Counted from the stretch's first letter, positions 34,710-45,800 are shown. The stretch is DNA of 64,000 bases from Amarolinea aalborgensis (GCF_900491745.1 NZ_UETR01000001.1:248001-312000); one strand, 5' to 3'. Program-made: numbers and translations. The notes: generated by a model from the sequence alone, not told the origin.

Positions 34710-36371
34710 ATGAACAAGCAATCATCTTCGCCTGGAAACCAATCCCCTACTTCGAGCGGCTCGATGCCACGCGCGGCGCCAGGTCCATCGAAGACACAGG
34801 CGCCTGCCGCCACGACCAACGCGGCCTCTGGCGCGACAGCCGCCGCGCGACCGCTGATCCTGCACGCGGTCAAGGCCACGAGTGTGGGACGCGCGCGTGA
34901 TCACCAAGAGGACATGGTTGAAATCTTCGCGCCTCCGGACAACACGCCCCAGGCGCAGAAGGGTCAACTGTTGATCGTGGCCGACGGCATGGGCGGACAC
35001 AACGCGGGCGAGGTGGCCAGCCAGATGGCCGTGACCACGATCCGCGATGTCTTCTATGCCGACCCGGGACCTGACCTGACCGCCAGCCTGCGCAACGCGA
35101 TGTTGGCCGCGAACGACGCCATCTTCAACCACTCACTCCAGCATGCGGGCCAGGCCGGCATGGGCACCACCGCGGTCGTCATGGCCGTGCGCCAGAATGT
35201 GGTGCTCATTTCCAGCGTCGGCGACAGTCGCGTCTATGTCCTGCGCAACGGCAAGCTGACGCAGGTAACCACCGATCACTCGTGGGTGGAGGAGCAGGTG
35301 CGCGCGGGCGTGCTCACGCCCGAACTGGCGCGCGTGCACCCCCAACGCAACATCATCACGCGCGCGCTGGGCACCACGCAGAAAGCGCAGCCCGACTTCT
35401 TCGACGGCGCGTTGAGCGAGGGGGATGTCTTTCTGCTCTGCTCGGACGGCTTGAACACGCACGTCAACGATGCGCAGATCCAGGAAGTCCTGCTGACGAT
35501 GCCATCCCTGGAGCAGGGGGCCAATCGCCTGATTGACCTGGCGAATGAGGGCGGCGGTTCGGACAACATCAGCGTGATTGTCGCGCGCGTCGAGCCGGCC
35601 AACGCGGGCAGAGCGGCGCTCGCGGCGCCCGCCGGCGCAGCCAAACCACGGGGCAGGCGGCCGCTGCCCCTGGTGATGGGAGTCCTTGGCTCCTTGATCG
35701 GGGTCGCGCTGGTGGCTTTCTTCGTGGTGCGCTGGCTGACGGCGGGGCCGCAAACTCCCACGCCGACTGTCGTCGTCCTGACGACGACGGCGGCCCCTGT
35801 CGTCACGACCCCGCCCGTGGCAGATGTCACCCCCAGCGCAACGTCCACCGCCGCGACCGCGACCGAGGCACCAACCGCGTCCCCTGATGGGAGTCCCACC
35901 TCAACCATCGCGCCGCCACCCACTACCGCGGCGCCGCCACCCTCCCACACCCCGACACCTTTCCGCGGCGGCACTGCTGTGGTTCCTCCAATTGGATCTC
36001 CCACCCGGAATCCGACGCCATTACCCGCGCCTGTGCCGATTACGCCTCAGGAGAGAGACGATGTCAAAGGTAGGACCAGGTTTGCCTGGGATTACGCCGG
36101 GCCGTTACAGCCCGACCAGGCGTTCGAGGTGCGCATCTGGAAGGAAGGCCAAGATCACCTGGGTGCAGATGCGGCGACGACCGCCAAAGAACAGATGATT
36201 GATCTGGACTTCGCGCCTGGTATCACGAATTACAAGAACGCGACCGGGGAGTACCTGTGGGCTGTAGCGGTGATCGAAAAGGCAACGGGCGTAGCGATCA
36301 GCCGCGAGTCTGAGCTGCGCCACTTCACCTATACACCGCGTCCGGACTGCGTGGGGGGATGTGGTAGGTAA
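34710..36371 (+). CDS. Transmembrane PP2C phosphatase with extracytoplasmic C-terminal domain
   Basis: The start ATG 34710 has GAGGAG upstream. Its 553 residues have a Pro/Ala-rich N-terminal 50 and a PP2C (PPM) domain at about 55-300. All metal-binding motifs are present: RDHQED, VADGMGGHNAGE, GTTAVV, VGDSRVY, LCSDGL and GSDNISV. A membrane helix spans about 319-343, a Thr/Pro stalk about 344-445, and a C-terminal domain about 446-545 (GRTRFAWDYAGPLQPDQAFEVRIW ... YLWAVAVIEK) nearly identical to that of the kinase at 46446-48170. It would remove phosphate from Ser/Thr targets of the neighbouring kinases. TAATG couples it to the next gene. Confidence 0.93.
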   Translation: MNKQSSSPGNQSPTSSGSMPRAAPGPSKTQAPAATTNAASGATAAARPLILHAVKATSVGRARDHQEDMVEIFAPPDNTPQAQKGQLLIVADGMGGHNAGEVASQMAVTTIRDVFYADPGPDLTASLRNAMLAANDAIFNHSLQHAGQAGMGTTAVVMAVRQNVVLISSVGDSRVYVLRNGKLTQVTTDHSWVEEQVRAGVLTPELARVHPQRNIITRALGTTQKAQPDFFDGALSEGDVFLLCSDGLNTHVNDAQIQEVLLTMPSLEQGANRLIDLANEGGGSDNISVIVARVEPANAGRAALAAPAGAAKPRGRRPLPLVMGVLGSLIGVALVAFFVVRWLTAGPQTPTPTVVVLTTTAAPVVTTPPVADVTPSATSTAATATEAPTASPDGSPTSTIAPPPTTAAPPPSHTPTPFRGGTAVVPPIGSPTRNPTPLPAPVPITPQERDDVKGRTRFAWDYAGPLQPDQAFEVRIWKEGQDHLGADAATTAKEQMIDLDFAPGITNYKNATGEYLWAVAVIEKATGVAISRESELRHFTYTPRPDCVGGCGR

Positions 36372-38653
36372 TGATCTCAATGTCTAGCAGTATGCGCATG
36401 CGTAGAATTCAACGGGTCACTGCCTTATTCGGATCTGCTCTGCTGCTAACCTTCTTTTTGATCTCGCTTCCACGGACAATGTCGGCGCGCACGGAAAGCG
36501 CCGACGCAACGATCAATCTGACGCCAGAGGCCGATACCTACGTGGCAGCGGGACGCCCCAGCGAGAACTTCGCGGCGCGTCGCAATTTTTGGGTTGGCTA
36601 CAACGAGACGGATGGCTACCTGGTGGAGCGCAGCCTGCTGCGTTTCAACATTGGTTCGATCCCGCGCGGCAGCCTGATCCAAACCGCCAGTCTGCAGCTC
36701 TATCTAGGGGGCACCACGCCTGGCGCGGCACCGATGACGGTGGCGGCGCATCGCATCATCAGCGATTCCTGGTCCGAAGCCATCACCTGGAATCAACATC
36801 TGCGGCTGACCCTGGACATTGCGCCCGCAATCACGACGACAGTGGGTACTCGGTTCGACTGGTACAGGTGGAATTTGACGTCGCTGGTGCAGAGCGCGCA
36901 CACGACTGGGCAGAGCGAGATCAGCCTGCTGCTGCGCGGGGATGAGACCGCCGGGCAGCACGAGCGTGCGTTCTGGTCGCGCGACTGCAGCGCCAGCGAC
37001 TGCGGCAGCCCGCCGGGGCTGCGGCCCAAGCTGGTCATTCAGTACCTGCCGCCGACGGCGTTGCCGACCGCGGCGCCGACCCATACGCCCATGCCAATCC
37101 TGGTTCGTGGTACGTCAACCCCAACATCAACCATCACCCCGACACCCACGCGGACACCGACCATTACGCAGACGCCAACGCCCACACGTACTCCTACTCC
37201 CACGCCGACGTCCACGCGTACGCCCACCGTCACGCCGACGGCAACCAGTACCCCGACGCCCACGATCACGCCAACGCCGACGATTACTCCGACGCCGACC
37301 ATGACGTGGACGCCCACGATTACGCCGACGGCCTCGCCGACGCCGACGGCGACCTGGACCCCGACGAGCACTGGGACGCCCACGAGCACGCCGACGGCCA
37401 CGGCGACGGACACGCCTGTCCCTGGGGCCACGCATACCCCCACTCCCACGGTGACGCCGACCGTGACCCCCACCGTGACGCCGACGAACAGCCCGACGCC
37501 GACGCGCACCTCGACGGGGACGCCCACGAGCACCTCGACGAACACGCCGACGGCGACGCCGACCACGGCGCCGAATGCGCAGGTCTACCGGGGCAGTGTG
37601 CGCCGCGTGGATGGAACGCCGGTGGCCGGCTTCACCTATGTGCAGTTGTGGGGTTCCAACGACGCCACGGCACGCAGCGTGTTCCTGGGGAACGCCAGCA
37701 GCGACAGCAGCGGCAGCTTCAGCCTGAGCGCGCCGCCCACGCCGCCGGCCTATGGGTACTACTTCATCTACCTCTCTCCGGCCGGCAGCAGCGCGGGGCT
37801 GTATGCGCCGGTCGCGGCGACGCCTGGGCCGGGGGGCGTGGTGACGGGTACGCAGACGATTCGCTTTGGCGCGGGCGGCGGTGTGCACGATGGCAACATC
37901 TTCATCGTCATTCAGAACACGCCCACGCCAACGCCGACCAGCACGCCCACGCCGACCAACACCGCGACTCGGACACCAACGGCGACGCATACGCCAACCA
38001 ACACCCCGACGATCACTCCGACGCACACGCCAACCAACACCCCGACGATCACCCCAACGGCGACGCCCAACACGGCGGATCTGGCGGTGACGAAGTCGGC
38101 GTTTCCGTCTCCCACCGTGCTGCCCAACAGCAATCTGGTGTATACCATCCAGGTGCGCAACCTGGGCTGGTTGACGGCGACGAACGTCACGGTCACCGAC
38201 ACCCTGCCGCCGGGCGTGACCTACCAGAGCAACCAGCCAGGGGAGTTCACGTGCAGCCACCTGGGCGGGCCGGAACGCGTGGTGTGCACCCTGGCCAGTC
38301 TGCCGATGGGCGACGTTTGGCGCACGATCCTGATCAACACCGTGGTGAACCCGGACGCGACTGGCACGCTGACGAATATCGTGGTCGTGAGCAGCAGCCT
38401 GGCCGACCCGAACCAGGGCAACAACCAGGCCATCGTGGGCGTCACGGTTGCGACGCCTACCCCGACGAGCACCCCGACGATCACGCCAACCAACACCCCA
38501 ACGCGCACGCCGACTGCGACGAATACGCCGAAGGGGATGAGACAAAGGCCGCCCCGCGGGCTGGCGACCGCAACCCCCTTCCCGCGTGAGGGTGGGGCGC
38601 TGCGACCGGTATCACTCCGGCCGGCAGAATCACCGGCGCTGGCCTGGCGTTGA
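36371..38653 (+). CDS. Surface protein: DNRLRE - Thr-Pro stalk - carboxypeptidase-regulatory-like - DUF11 (paralogue 1)
   Basis: The start overlaps the upstream stop (TAATG); ATG 36407 (MRRIQ) could also serve. The 760-residue protein has a signal peptide (VTALFGSALLLTFFLISLP) and a DNRLRE domain at about 46-220 (DTYVAAGRPSENFAARRNFWVGY, LLRFNIGSIPRGSLI, EAITWNQ). A Thr-Pro stalk is followed by a domain of about 115 residues at 402-515 (YRGSVRRVDGTPVAGFTYVQLWG ... GYYFIYLSPAG), like carboxypeptidase-regulatory domains. A second stalk and a DUF11 domain at about 567-693 (NLVYTIQVRNLGWLTATNVTVTDTLPPGVTY) come next. The tail ends PAESPALAWR, shared with the next gene. It is probably a secreted or cell-wall adhesin. 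Confidence 0.85.
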   Translation: MISMSSSMRMRRIQRVTALFGSALLLTFFLISLPRTMSARTESADATINLTPEADTYVAAGRPSENFAARRNFWVGYNETDGYLVERSLLRFNIGSIPRGSLIQTASLQLYLGGTTPGAAPMTVAAHRIISDSWSEAITWNQHLRLTLDIAPAITTTVGTRFDWYRWNLTSLVQSAHTTGQSEISLLLRGDETAGQHERAFWSRDCSASDCGSPPGLRPKLVIQYLPPTALPTAAPTHTPMPILVRGTSTPTSTITPTPTRTPTITQTPTPTRTPTPTPTSTRTPTVTPTATSTPTPTITPTPTITPTPTMTWTPTITPTASPTPTATWTPTSTGTPTSTPTATATDTPVPGATHTPTPTVTPTVTPTVTPTNSPTPTRTSTGTPTSTSTNTPTATPTTAPNAQVYRGSVRRVDGTPVAGFTYVQLWGSNDATARSVFLGNASSDSSGSFSLSAPPTPPAYGYYFIYLSPAGSSAGLYAPVAATPGPGGVVTGTQTIRFGAGGGVHDGNIFIVIQNTPTPTPTSTPTPTNTATRTPTATHTPTNTPTITPTHTPTNTPTITPTATPNTADLAVTKSAFPSPTVLPNSNLVYTIQVRNLGWLTATNVTVTDTLPPGVTYQSNQPGEFTCSHLGGPERVVCTLASLPMGDVWRTILINTVVNPDATGTLTNIVVVSSSLADPNQGNNQAIVGVTVATPTPTSTPTITPTNTPTRTPTATNTPKGMRQRPPRGLATATPFPREGGALRPVSLRPAESPALAWR

Positions 38654-38706
38654 ATGGCGGGAGCATTTCAATTGCGGAGCATAGTCCATGCAGGAGGATG
38701 TGACAG

Positions 38707-40983
38707 ATGATTACCACGCCCAGGAGAACGCCCATGTGGAGAATTCGGTACGCGCTTATCTTGTCTGGCGCTGCTCTGCTGCTAACCGTCCTTTTCGTCT
38801 TGCCATCAAGGATCATGGCTGCGCGCTCGGAAAGCGCCGACGCATCAGTCAACCTGACGCCGGCGGCCGACACCTACGTGGCAGCGGGACGGCCCAACGA
38901 AGCATTTGCAGTACGCCGTAATTTTTGGGTTGGATATAACGAGTCGGATGGCTACCTGGTGGAACGTAGCCTGCTGCGTTTCGACCTCCGCGGCATCCCG
39001 CGCGGCAGCCTGATCCAAACCGCCACTCTGCACCTCTACCTGGGGGCCACGACGCCAGGCACGGCGTCGATGCCGATTGGGGTGTACCGCATCAACAGCA
39101 GCAGTTGGGCCGAAACCATCACTTGGATCCAGCATCTGCAGCTTTCGTGGAACGCGACGCCGGCGGCGACGACGACGGTGGGCGGCCAATTTACCTGGTA
39201 TTCGTGGGACTTGAAGGACTTGGTGCAGAGCGCCAACACGGCCGGGCAGGACGAACTGAGCCTGCTCTTGCGCGGGGACGAGAGCGTCGGGCAGCATGAG
39301 CGTGCGTTCTGGTCGAAAGACTGCAGCGCCAGCGACTGCGGCAGTCCGCCGGGGCTGCGGCCGAAACTGGAGATTCAGTACCTGTCGCCGACGCCCACGC
39401 CCACCGCGACTCCCACGAAAACCCCGACGCCGACCAAGACGCCAACGCTAACAAAGACGCCAACTGTCACACCGACGCCCACGATCACCCGAACGCCCAC
39501 CATCACCCCAACGCCGCCGGATATCTATTTGCCCAGCGTCGGTCGCATCATGACATGGACGCCGACGCCGACGCGCACTCCCACCCCGACGCCGACGCGG
39601 ACGCCTACGAACACGCCGACCGCCTCACCGACGCCGACGGCGACCTGGACCCCGACGAGCACTGGGACGCCCACGAGCACGCCGACGGCCACCGCGACGG
39701 ACACGCCTGTCCCCGGCGCTACTCATACCAATACCCCCACCGTAACGCCGACCGTAACCCACACCCATACGCCAACGATCACCCAGACGCCAACGAGTAC
39801 GCCGACCGACAAAACGACACCGCCCACCCCTACCCCTACCCTAAGCGCGACCCCGACGCCAACTGCGACCCCCACGACTGCGCCAAATGCGCAGGTCTAC
39901 CAGGGCAGCGTGCGCCGCGTGGATGGGACGCCGGTGGCCGGCTTCACCTATGTGCAGTTGTGGGGTTCCAATGTTGACAACGTGCGCAGCGTGTTCCTGG
40001 GGAACGCCAGCAGCGACAGCAGCGGCAGCTTCAGCCTGAGCGCGCCGCCCACGCCGCCGGCCTATGGGTACTATTTCATCTACCTCTCTCCGGCCGGCAG
40101 CAGCGAGGGGGTGTATGCGCCCTACGCGGCGACGGCCGGGCCGGGCGGCGTGGTGACGGGCACGCAGACGATTCGCTTTGGCGCGGGCGGCGGTGTGCAC
40201 GATGGCAACATCTTCATCGTCATTCAGAACACGCCGACGGCGACGCCGACCAACACCCCGACCAACACGCCGACGAACACGCCGACCAACACGCCGACGA
40301 ACACCCCGACAAACACGCCGACGAAGACGCCCACCAACACCCCGACAAACACGCCGACAAACACCCCAACGAACACGCCGACCAACACGCCGACGAACAC
40401 CCCGACCAACACCCCGACGGCGACGCCCAACACGGCGGATCTGGCGGTGACGAAGTCGGCGTTTCCGTCTCCCACCGTGCTGCCCAACAGCAACCTGGTG
40501 TATACCATCCAGGTGCGCAACCTGGGCTGGTTGACGGCAACGAACGTGTTGGTTACCGACACTCTGCCGCCGGGCGTGACCTACCAGAGCCATCAGCAAG
40601 GGGAGTTTACGTGCAGCCACCTGGGCGGGCCGGAACGCGTGGTGTGCACCCTGGCCAGTCTGCCAGCGGGCGACGTTTGGCGCACGATCCTGATCAACAC
40701 CGTGGTGAACCCGGACGCGACTGGCACGCTGACGAACATCGTGGTCGTGAGCAGCAGCCTGGCCGACCCGAACCAGGGCAACAACCAGGCCATCGTGGGC
40801 GTCACGGTGGCGACGCTTACCCCGACGCCAACGATCACGCCGACGATCACGCCGACCAAGACGCCGAGACCGGGGATCGCGCCGAGCCGTCCAGCGACCG
40901 CGACGCCGTTTCCCCGTGGGGGAGGGACGCTGGGACCGCTGTGGCCCCGGCCCACACAATCGCCGTGGTTGGTCTGGCGCTGA
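38707..40983 (+). CDS. Surface protein: DNRLRE - stalk - carboxypeptidase-regulatory-like - DUF11 (paralogue 2)
   Basis: The start ATG 38707 has GGAGGAT upstream. The 758-residue protein has the same plan as the preceding gene: signal peptide (ALILSGAALLLTVLFVLP), DNRLRE at about 48-223, a regulatory-like domain at about 394-508 and DUF11 at about 575-702. Long nucleotide stretches are almost identical to the other two paralogues. The stalk between the last two domains is a pure PTNT repeat. The tail ends PTQSPWLVWR. The close identity suggests recent duplication or ongoing gene conversion. Confidence 0.86.
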   Translation: MITTPRRTPMWRIRYALILSGAALLLTVLFVLPSRIMAARSESADASVNLTPAADTYVAAGRPNEAFAVRRNFWVGYNESDGYLVERSLLRFDLRGIPRGSLIQTATLHLYLGATTPGTASMPIGVYRINSSSWAETITWIQHLQLSWNATPAATTTVGGQFTWYSWDLKDLVQSANTAGQDELSLLLRGDESVGQHERAFWSKDCSASDCGSPPGLRPKLEIQYLSPTPTPTATPTKTPTPTKTPTLTKTPTVTPTPTITRTPTITPTPPDIYLPSVGRIMTWTPTPTRTPTPTPTRTPTNTPTASPTPTATWTPTSTGTPTSTPTATATDTPVPGATHTNTPTVTPTVTHTHTPTITQTPTSTPTDKTTPPTPTPTLSATPTPTATPTTAPNAQVYQGSVRRVDGTPVAGFTYVQLWGSNVDNVRSVFLGNASSDSSGSFSLSAPPTPPAYGYYFIYLSPAGSSEGVYAPYAATAGPGGVVTGTQTIRFGAGGGVHDGNIFIVIQNTPTATPTNTPTNTPTNTPTNTPTNTPTNTPTKTPTNTPTNTPTNTPTNTPTNTPTNTPTNTPTATPNTADLAVTKSAFPSPTVLPNSNLVYTIQVRNLGWLTATNVLVTDTLPPGVTYQSHQQGEFTCSHLGGPERVVCTLASLPAGDVWRTILINTVVNPDATGTLTNIVVVSSSLADPNQGNNQAIVGVTVATLTPTPTITPTITPTKTPRPGIAPSRPATATPFPRGGGTLGPLWPRPTQSPWLVWR
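40240..40428. repeat. 24-bp / 12-bp PTNT minisatellite in paralogue 2
   Basis: About 190 bp consist of units such as ACCAACACGCCGACGAACAC (12-bp half-units encoding PTNT). A related shorter array lies at about 49720-49880 in paralogue 3. The units are in frame, so unit gain or loss changes stalk length without breaking the gene. Confidence 0.85.
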
Positions 40984-41100
40984 ACGGCCATCTGTTTGTC
41001 TGGTGGGCAGGGGCGCGCGCAGGCCCCAGACAGGCAGCCCCTGCCCATCGGCCCTCTGTGTTGCGAATATCTGTCCGGGGCCAGTCAAGGAGAAGGGATC

Positions 41101-42363
41101 ATGGTCATCGTTACGCCGTCCGGCCAGTCCTATACGCTGCGCCAGGGCAACAATGTCATCGGTCGCGATCCTGGGTGCGACCTGCGCCTGGATGTAGAGC
41201 GCGTGTCGCGCCGCCATGCCGTCATCGCCTGGGATGGCCGCCGCGCGCTCATTCACGATCTGAACAGCACCAACGGCACCTTTGTCAATGGTCGCCGCCT
41301 GGAGCCGAACCGCCCTGTCGAGTTTGGAGTGGGCGACCGTTTGGAGTTGGGCGGCCCGGAGGGGCGGCTCGACACGGGCGCGGTCTCCGGGCCAGCGTCG
41401 GCCCTACCGGCGGACCTGGCGCTGCCTGAACTCCCTCCCGATCTCACGCCTGCGCCGCAGCGCTTGCCGGCCTGGCTGCCGGTGGGCGTTGGCGGCCTGG
41501 TGGTTCTCCTGGGGCTGGCGCTGTTCCTGCTCTTGCGACCACCGCCGGCCGCACAACCGACGCCTGTGGCGCCCCCCGCGGTGACGCCAACATCCACGGC
41601 GCCCGCGGTGGTCATTCCTCCCGCCACACCGGCCGGTGTGGCGACGCCTACGCTCGTGGCCGTGCCCACCGTGCCGCCTGCGCCCGGCGTTGGCGCGGGC
41701 GCCGGGGCCGGCGCGGGCGGTGTGCAGCCGCCGACCGGGCTGCAGCCGCCGGCTGGTCTGCCTGCGGGTATGAATCAAGCGCCGCCCATCAATCCAACGA
41801 CCATGCCTGAGCTGGTGAAGGGCATCCTGCAGGAGTTTATGCCGGGCGGCCTGCCGCTCACGCCGGCGCTGCCTGGGGGAACCCCCTTGCCGGGCGTCAT
41901 TGGCACGCTGCTGCCCCCCGGCGGCCTGCCTGGTTTGCCCGGCGGAGGCGTGGCGCCGCCCGCCGCCAAGCGCCATGGCCCGGTGATCCTGAAAGCGCCG
42001 GCGAATGGCGCCAGTTACCAGGGAGAGGGCGCCAACCTCGTGTTGGAATGGCAACCGGTCAACGATCTGGCGGCCAACGAGTACTACCGGGTCATGATTT
42101 TCTATCCCGTCAACGGCCGCGAACAGGCGGGCGGCGCCTGGCTCAAGGGCGCTACCTATCGCCCGCCGGCCTGGTTCCTGACGCAGCACAACGGTCGGTT
42201 CGAATGGCAGGTGGTCATCATCGAAGCCACGGGGCCTGTGGAACGAAACGGCCGTCCTGGGGATACGGTCAGCGAACCGAGCGAGCGCCGCTGGTTCAAC
42301 TGGTCGCTGGAACCCGGCAGCGCACAGCCAACCGATACGCCGACGCCGGTGTTTCAAGGCTGA
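41101..42363 (+). CDS. FHA - TM - extracytoplasmic domain protein
   Basis: The start is ATG 41101, with AAGGAG upstream. Its 420 residues have an N-terminal FHA at about 5-85 (VIGRDPGCDLRL, SRRHAVIAW, LNSTNGTFVNGR), with all phospho-Thr-binding residues. A membrane helix at about 123-147 and a long Pro/Gly-rich stalk follow. The C-terminal domain at about 294-405 (GPVILKAPANGASYQGEGANLVLEWQPVNDLAANEYYRVMIFY ... FEWQVVIIEATG) resembles the shared domain of the kinases and PP2C. It would read phosphorylation inside and carry the same kind of sensor outside. Confidence 0.88.
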   Translation: MVIVTPSGQSYTLRQGNNVIGRDPGCDLRLDVERVSRRHAVIAWDGRRALIHDLNSTNGTFVNGRRLEPNRPVEFGVGDRLELGGPEGRLDTGAVSGPASALPADLALPELPPDLTPAPQRLPAWLPVGVGGLVVLLGLALFLLLRPPPAAQPTPVAPPAVTPTSTAPAVVIPPATPAGVATPTLVAVPTVPPAPGVGAGAGAGAGGVQPPTGLQPPAGLPAGMNQAPPINPTTMPELVKGILQEFMPGGLPLTPALPGGTPLPGVIGTLLPPGGLPGLPGGGVAPPAAKRHGPVILKAPANGASYQGEGANLVLEWQPVNDLAANEYYRVMIFYPVNGREQAGGAWLKGATYRPPAWFLTQHNGRFEWQVVIIEATGPVERNGRPGDTVSEPSERRWFNWSLEPGSAQPTDTPTPVFQG

Positions 42364-42851
42364 CGTGAAAATCGGCCGCGGATGCACACAGATTGGCACA
42401 GATAGTCTGTTGTCATTTCTCATTGTGCGCCCAGCGCATGGGTAACTGACTTGGCAATCCTGGCTCGCCAGGTGCGACTGGCTCACACAAAGACACCAAG
42501 ACACAAAGAAGCTCTTGACGCCTTGGTGGCTTTGTGTGAGGGTTGACCTGAAAATAACCCGGTACTGCAATCCGCCGGATTGCGGCGCCACAGAGGCAAG
42601 CCGGCGGCTTGCGCACCATTTTCATCCGTGGTTGTGCGCTCAGCGCATGGGAGCTGGCTTGCAGATGCGCTGTCCAACCGTAGGTCACGCCTCCGGCGGG
42701 ACGACGCCATCTACGACACATCACGCTTTCCTGCGCCAGGCCTGCAAGCCAGCGGCTTACGTCATACGTGGATCTCTAACTTTGCTGTGAGGGCATGGAC
42801 GCCATAATGCAGTCCGCCTGTGCCAGACGCAGTGGCGAGAGTACGACTTTT
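42364..42851. other. Non-coding gap inside the signalling island
   Basis: The largest gap in the plus-strand series. It holds an inverted repeat (42482-42540) and GC-rich spacer. The base composition and the lack of frames differ from the flanking genes, so it may be an insertion site or the promoter region of the lipase gene. I see no RNA gene or transposase. Confidence 0.5.
42482..42540. repeat. Inverted repeat, 19-bp arms
   Basis: CTCACACAAAGACACCAAG (42482-42500) and CTTGGTGGCTTTGTGTGAG (42522-42540) are complementary at 18 of 19 positions with a 21-bp loop. The sequence type (CACAAAGACACCAAG) has the look of a dispersed palindromic element. Confidence 0.75.
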
Positions 42852-45800
42852 ATGAGTCAAAGTCATTGGGTAAACAGATGGTACGGTATGGGAGGCATCC
42901 TGCTGTTTGCAGCGGTGTTGGCTTTGGTTTTGCCCTCCACGGCGCACGCTGATGGATTCATTGATTTTGAGAATGGAACAGACCAACAGACGATTCAGTC
43001 CACCATTCCTGGACTGCGCTTCACCACAACCGCCAATTATGATTGGATTTACGGAGATTGGCGCACCGGGGATTACAACGGCCCCTACCCTCATGGAGCG
43101 TACACCAGCAACGGCAACTTCTTCGCCTGGCTAGGACCTAACCAGGGCTACGGGCGCATTGACTTTACGGCGGGATGTGGCACGTACATGCAGGTTTACG
43201 TGAGCAGCCTGGCCGGGCTTCACATGGATGCCTATTATCCCGATAACACCCTGGCTGCGACCGCGTTCGTCAATGGTAATCTCTTCACGGGTCAACTGGC
43301 CCGGCTGCGTGTTGATGCACCAGCGGGCGATTGTTTTACCTATGTGATTCTCCATGACACCGGCAATTTCTGGCTGATTGATGACCTGAGCACGGATGCG
43401 GCTGGCGTACCTGCCACTCGCCCCCCAGTGATTGTCCTGCCGGGTCTCATGGGTTCCAGGCTCGATGTACACAATACGTGTAGCAATGAAACTTGGGAAG
43501 TGTGGCCTGCAGCCGCAGTGATGCTCGTCTCCCCATTCGATGGTCATCTCGCCAGCCTGAAATTGCAGAGAGATGGGTTGAGGCCGGCAAATCCCTGTGA
43601 GCAGATTGTCGCGCATCGCACCGCCACGGGAAGTACAGAAAATGCCGCGATCTTACGGGTAGGTCCTGACTTGCACATAGGTCCGTTACCGTTTGAGTTT
43701 TACGCTCCGCTGATTGACTCTTTGCGCGTGAAAGGTTATGACGTTTTTCCCTATGGTTACGATTGGCGTATCAACCTGCGCCGCATTGCAGACCAGCCAT
43801 CCTCTACCGACGACCTCGATGGTTTCATCAATCAGGTGTTAGCGTCAACGGGAGCTCATAAGGTCAATATCGTGGCTCATAGCCTGGGGGGCCTACTGGC
43901 AAGATATTACGTCACATCCGATCCAGCGCGGGCAGCCAAAGTGGAGCAAATCATCTCGCTTGGAACACCCTACCTGGGAGCACCCAAATCGTTACGTGTT
44001 CTGAGGTGGGGCGACACAGGAGAACCGGGTTGGCTTTGGGGCGCAATTGGCCTTTATTCACCTATGGTACGCGATATTTCACAAAACGCACCCGCCATGT
44101 ACCAGATACTTCCGACGTTCAACTACTTCCTTGTCAACAACTTCCCTGCCAACAATCGCAGTTACTATACGTTCGATGGCGTGGCAAGATCGTGGCCACA
44201 GATGCAGTCTCTTCTGCGAACTGAGCATAATGATGGCTTGGCCGCCGATGCAGAAGCCTTTCATAATGCAGCAATGGACGATTGGCGAAGTTCTTCATTG
44301 AGTACGGCGTATCGTTTGATTGTTGGCAGCGGTAAATCTGATACACCGGCTGTTCTGCATGAGAAGACTCTCTTCGAGTGGAATGGATTTCGTGTGATCA
44401 CCTGGGACATGGAGAATACGAACGGCGATGGCACGGTGCCCCTTCCCAGCGCGGCATTGAGAGGAAGTGGTCGTGATTTTTCGGGAAACGCGCCAACGTG
44501 GTACACGCAAGGGTTGAATCATCTCCAATTGGTCAAGGAACCGTATGTCCTCGACTTCGTCGCGGCCATTCTGGCCACGCCGCCAACTGCTGCGGATGAT
44601 CCTTCCTTTGCAATTCCTGCCTCACCGAGCTACAGCGCGTCCGCGCCCTCGATCTTCAGCGGCGACAAGAGCCGTTTTCGGCAACGTTCCCCATACGACG
44701 CGACGCCTCCTGTGCCCCCGCAAATGGGGCTGACACCCTTCGCGGTGAATGGAGTGCAAGCCGTAGTCGTTGGCAATAGCCATGTCCACCTCTATGATTC
44801 AGCCGGTAATCATACTGGCCCGACGCCGGACGGACTGCTTGAAATCGAGGTGCCAGGCAGCGACTACGTCCAACTTGGCGCCACGTCGTTGGTGTCGTTT
44901 CCAGCTAACGGGGTTTTTCGCATCGAGATCGAGTCGTCGGGCGCGCAGCAGGTTGATCTCAAGGTGCGCAGGCTGCAGGGACTAGATGCCGATTTGACTC
45001 AACGCACGATCACCTATGCTGACGCTCCTGTCGGCGTGACAGGCACTGCCAGACTGATCTACGACCCAACCAACTCTGGAACAGCCCCTGGTCTGACTAT
45101 TGATCAAGACGGCGACGGTACGCCAGATTTGACCATGCCGCCCACCGGCGACGTGGGCGCGGATGGCAGCCGTGACACTGTGGCCCCACAGATCAATGTG
45201 CAGCTCACCGGTCAGCGAACAACCTATGGCTGGTATGTGGGCCAGGTTGTGGTGACAGCCGTTGTGACCGACGAGAGCAGCGGGGTATCAACGATCAAAT
45301 ACTCTGTCAATAATGGCGCGGATGTTTTGCCATACACCGCTTCATTCACCGTTCAAGCCGAACAGGTGCAGAAGGTTGTATTTCAAGCTACGGATAGGGC
45401 GGGCAACCGGGCATCGGTCGTCGCTCACGTGGGGCCGTCGCGATCCTTTGTTTCTTATGCCTTCCCAGTATCTCCAGCGCCGCCTTCTGCCTGGCGCCAG
45501 GGCGCGGGCATGAACGGACGCACGGTGTATGATCTGGCGGGCGCGGCCAGCGCGTGCTCCACCCTCTTTGCCGCCACGGATCAGGGGCTATTCCGGTCCA
45601 CCGACCGCGGGGCCAACTGGGCCAACGTGTTCTTGCCCACCATGCCGGCTGAGGCTGCCTCCCCACCCTTCGAGGACGCGCCCGTGCCGCCGGACGCCGC
45701 GCTGATGCCGGCTGTGGCCGTCTGCGCGGGCAACCCGCAGGTCGCGTACGCCACCAGTTGGGGCGGCGGCGTCTACCGTTCCGACAATGGCGGCGGCGCC

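Noticed and set aside
27252..36371. T6SS-type phospho-regulation cassette or TerY-P triad
   Set aside because: Kinase, PP2C, FHA and VWA are present, but no T6SS core genes (tssB/C, vgrG, clpV) or ter genes exist here, and the VWA protein is secreted and membrane-anchored, unlike TerY.
42364..42851. Insertion sequence in the island gap
   Set aside because: An inverted repeat is present, but no transposase frame or target duplication is seen.
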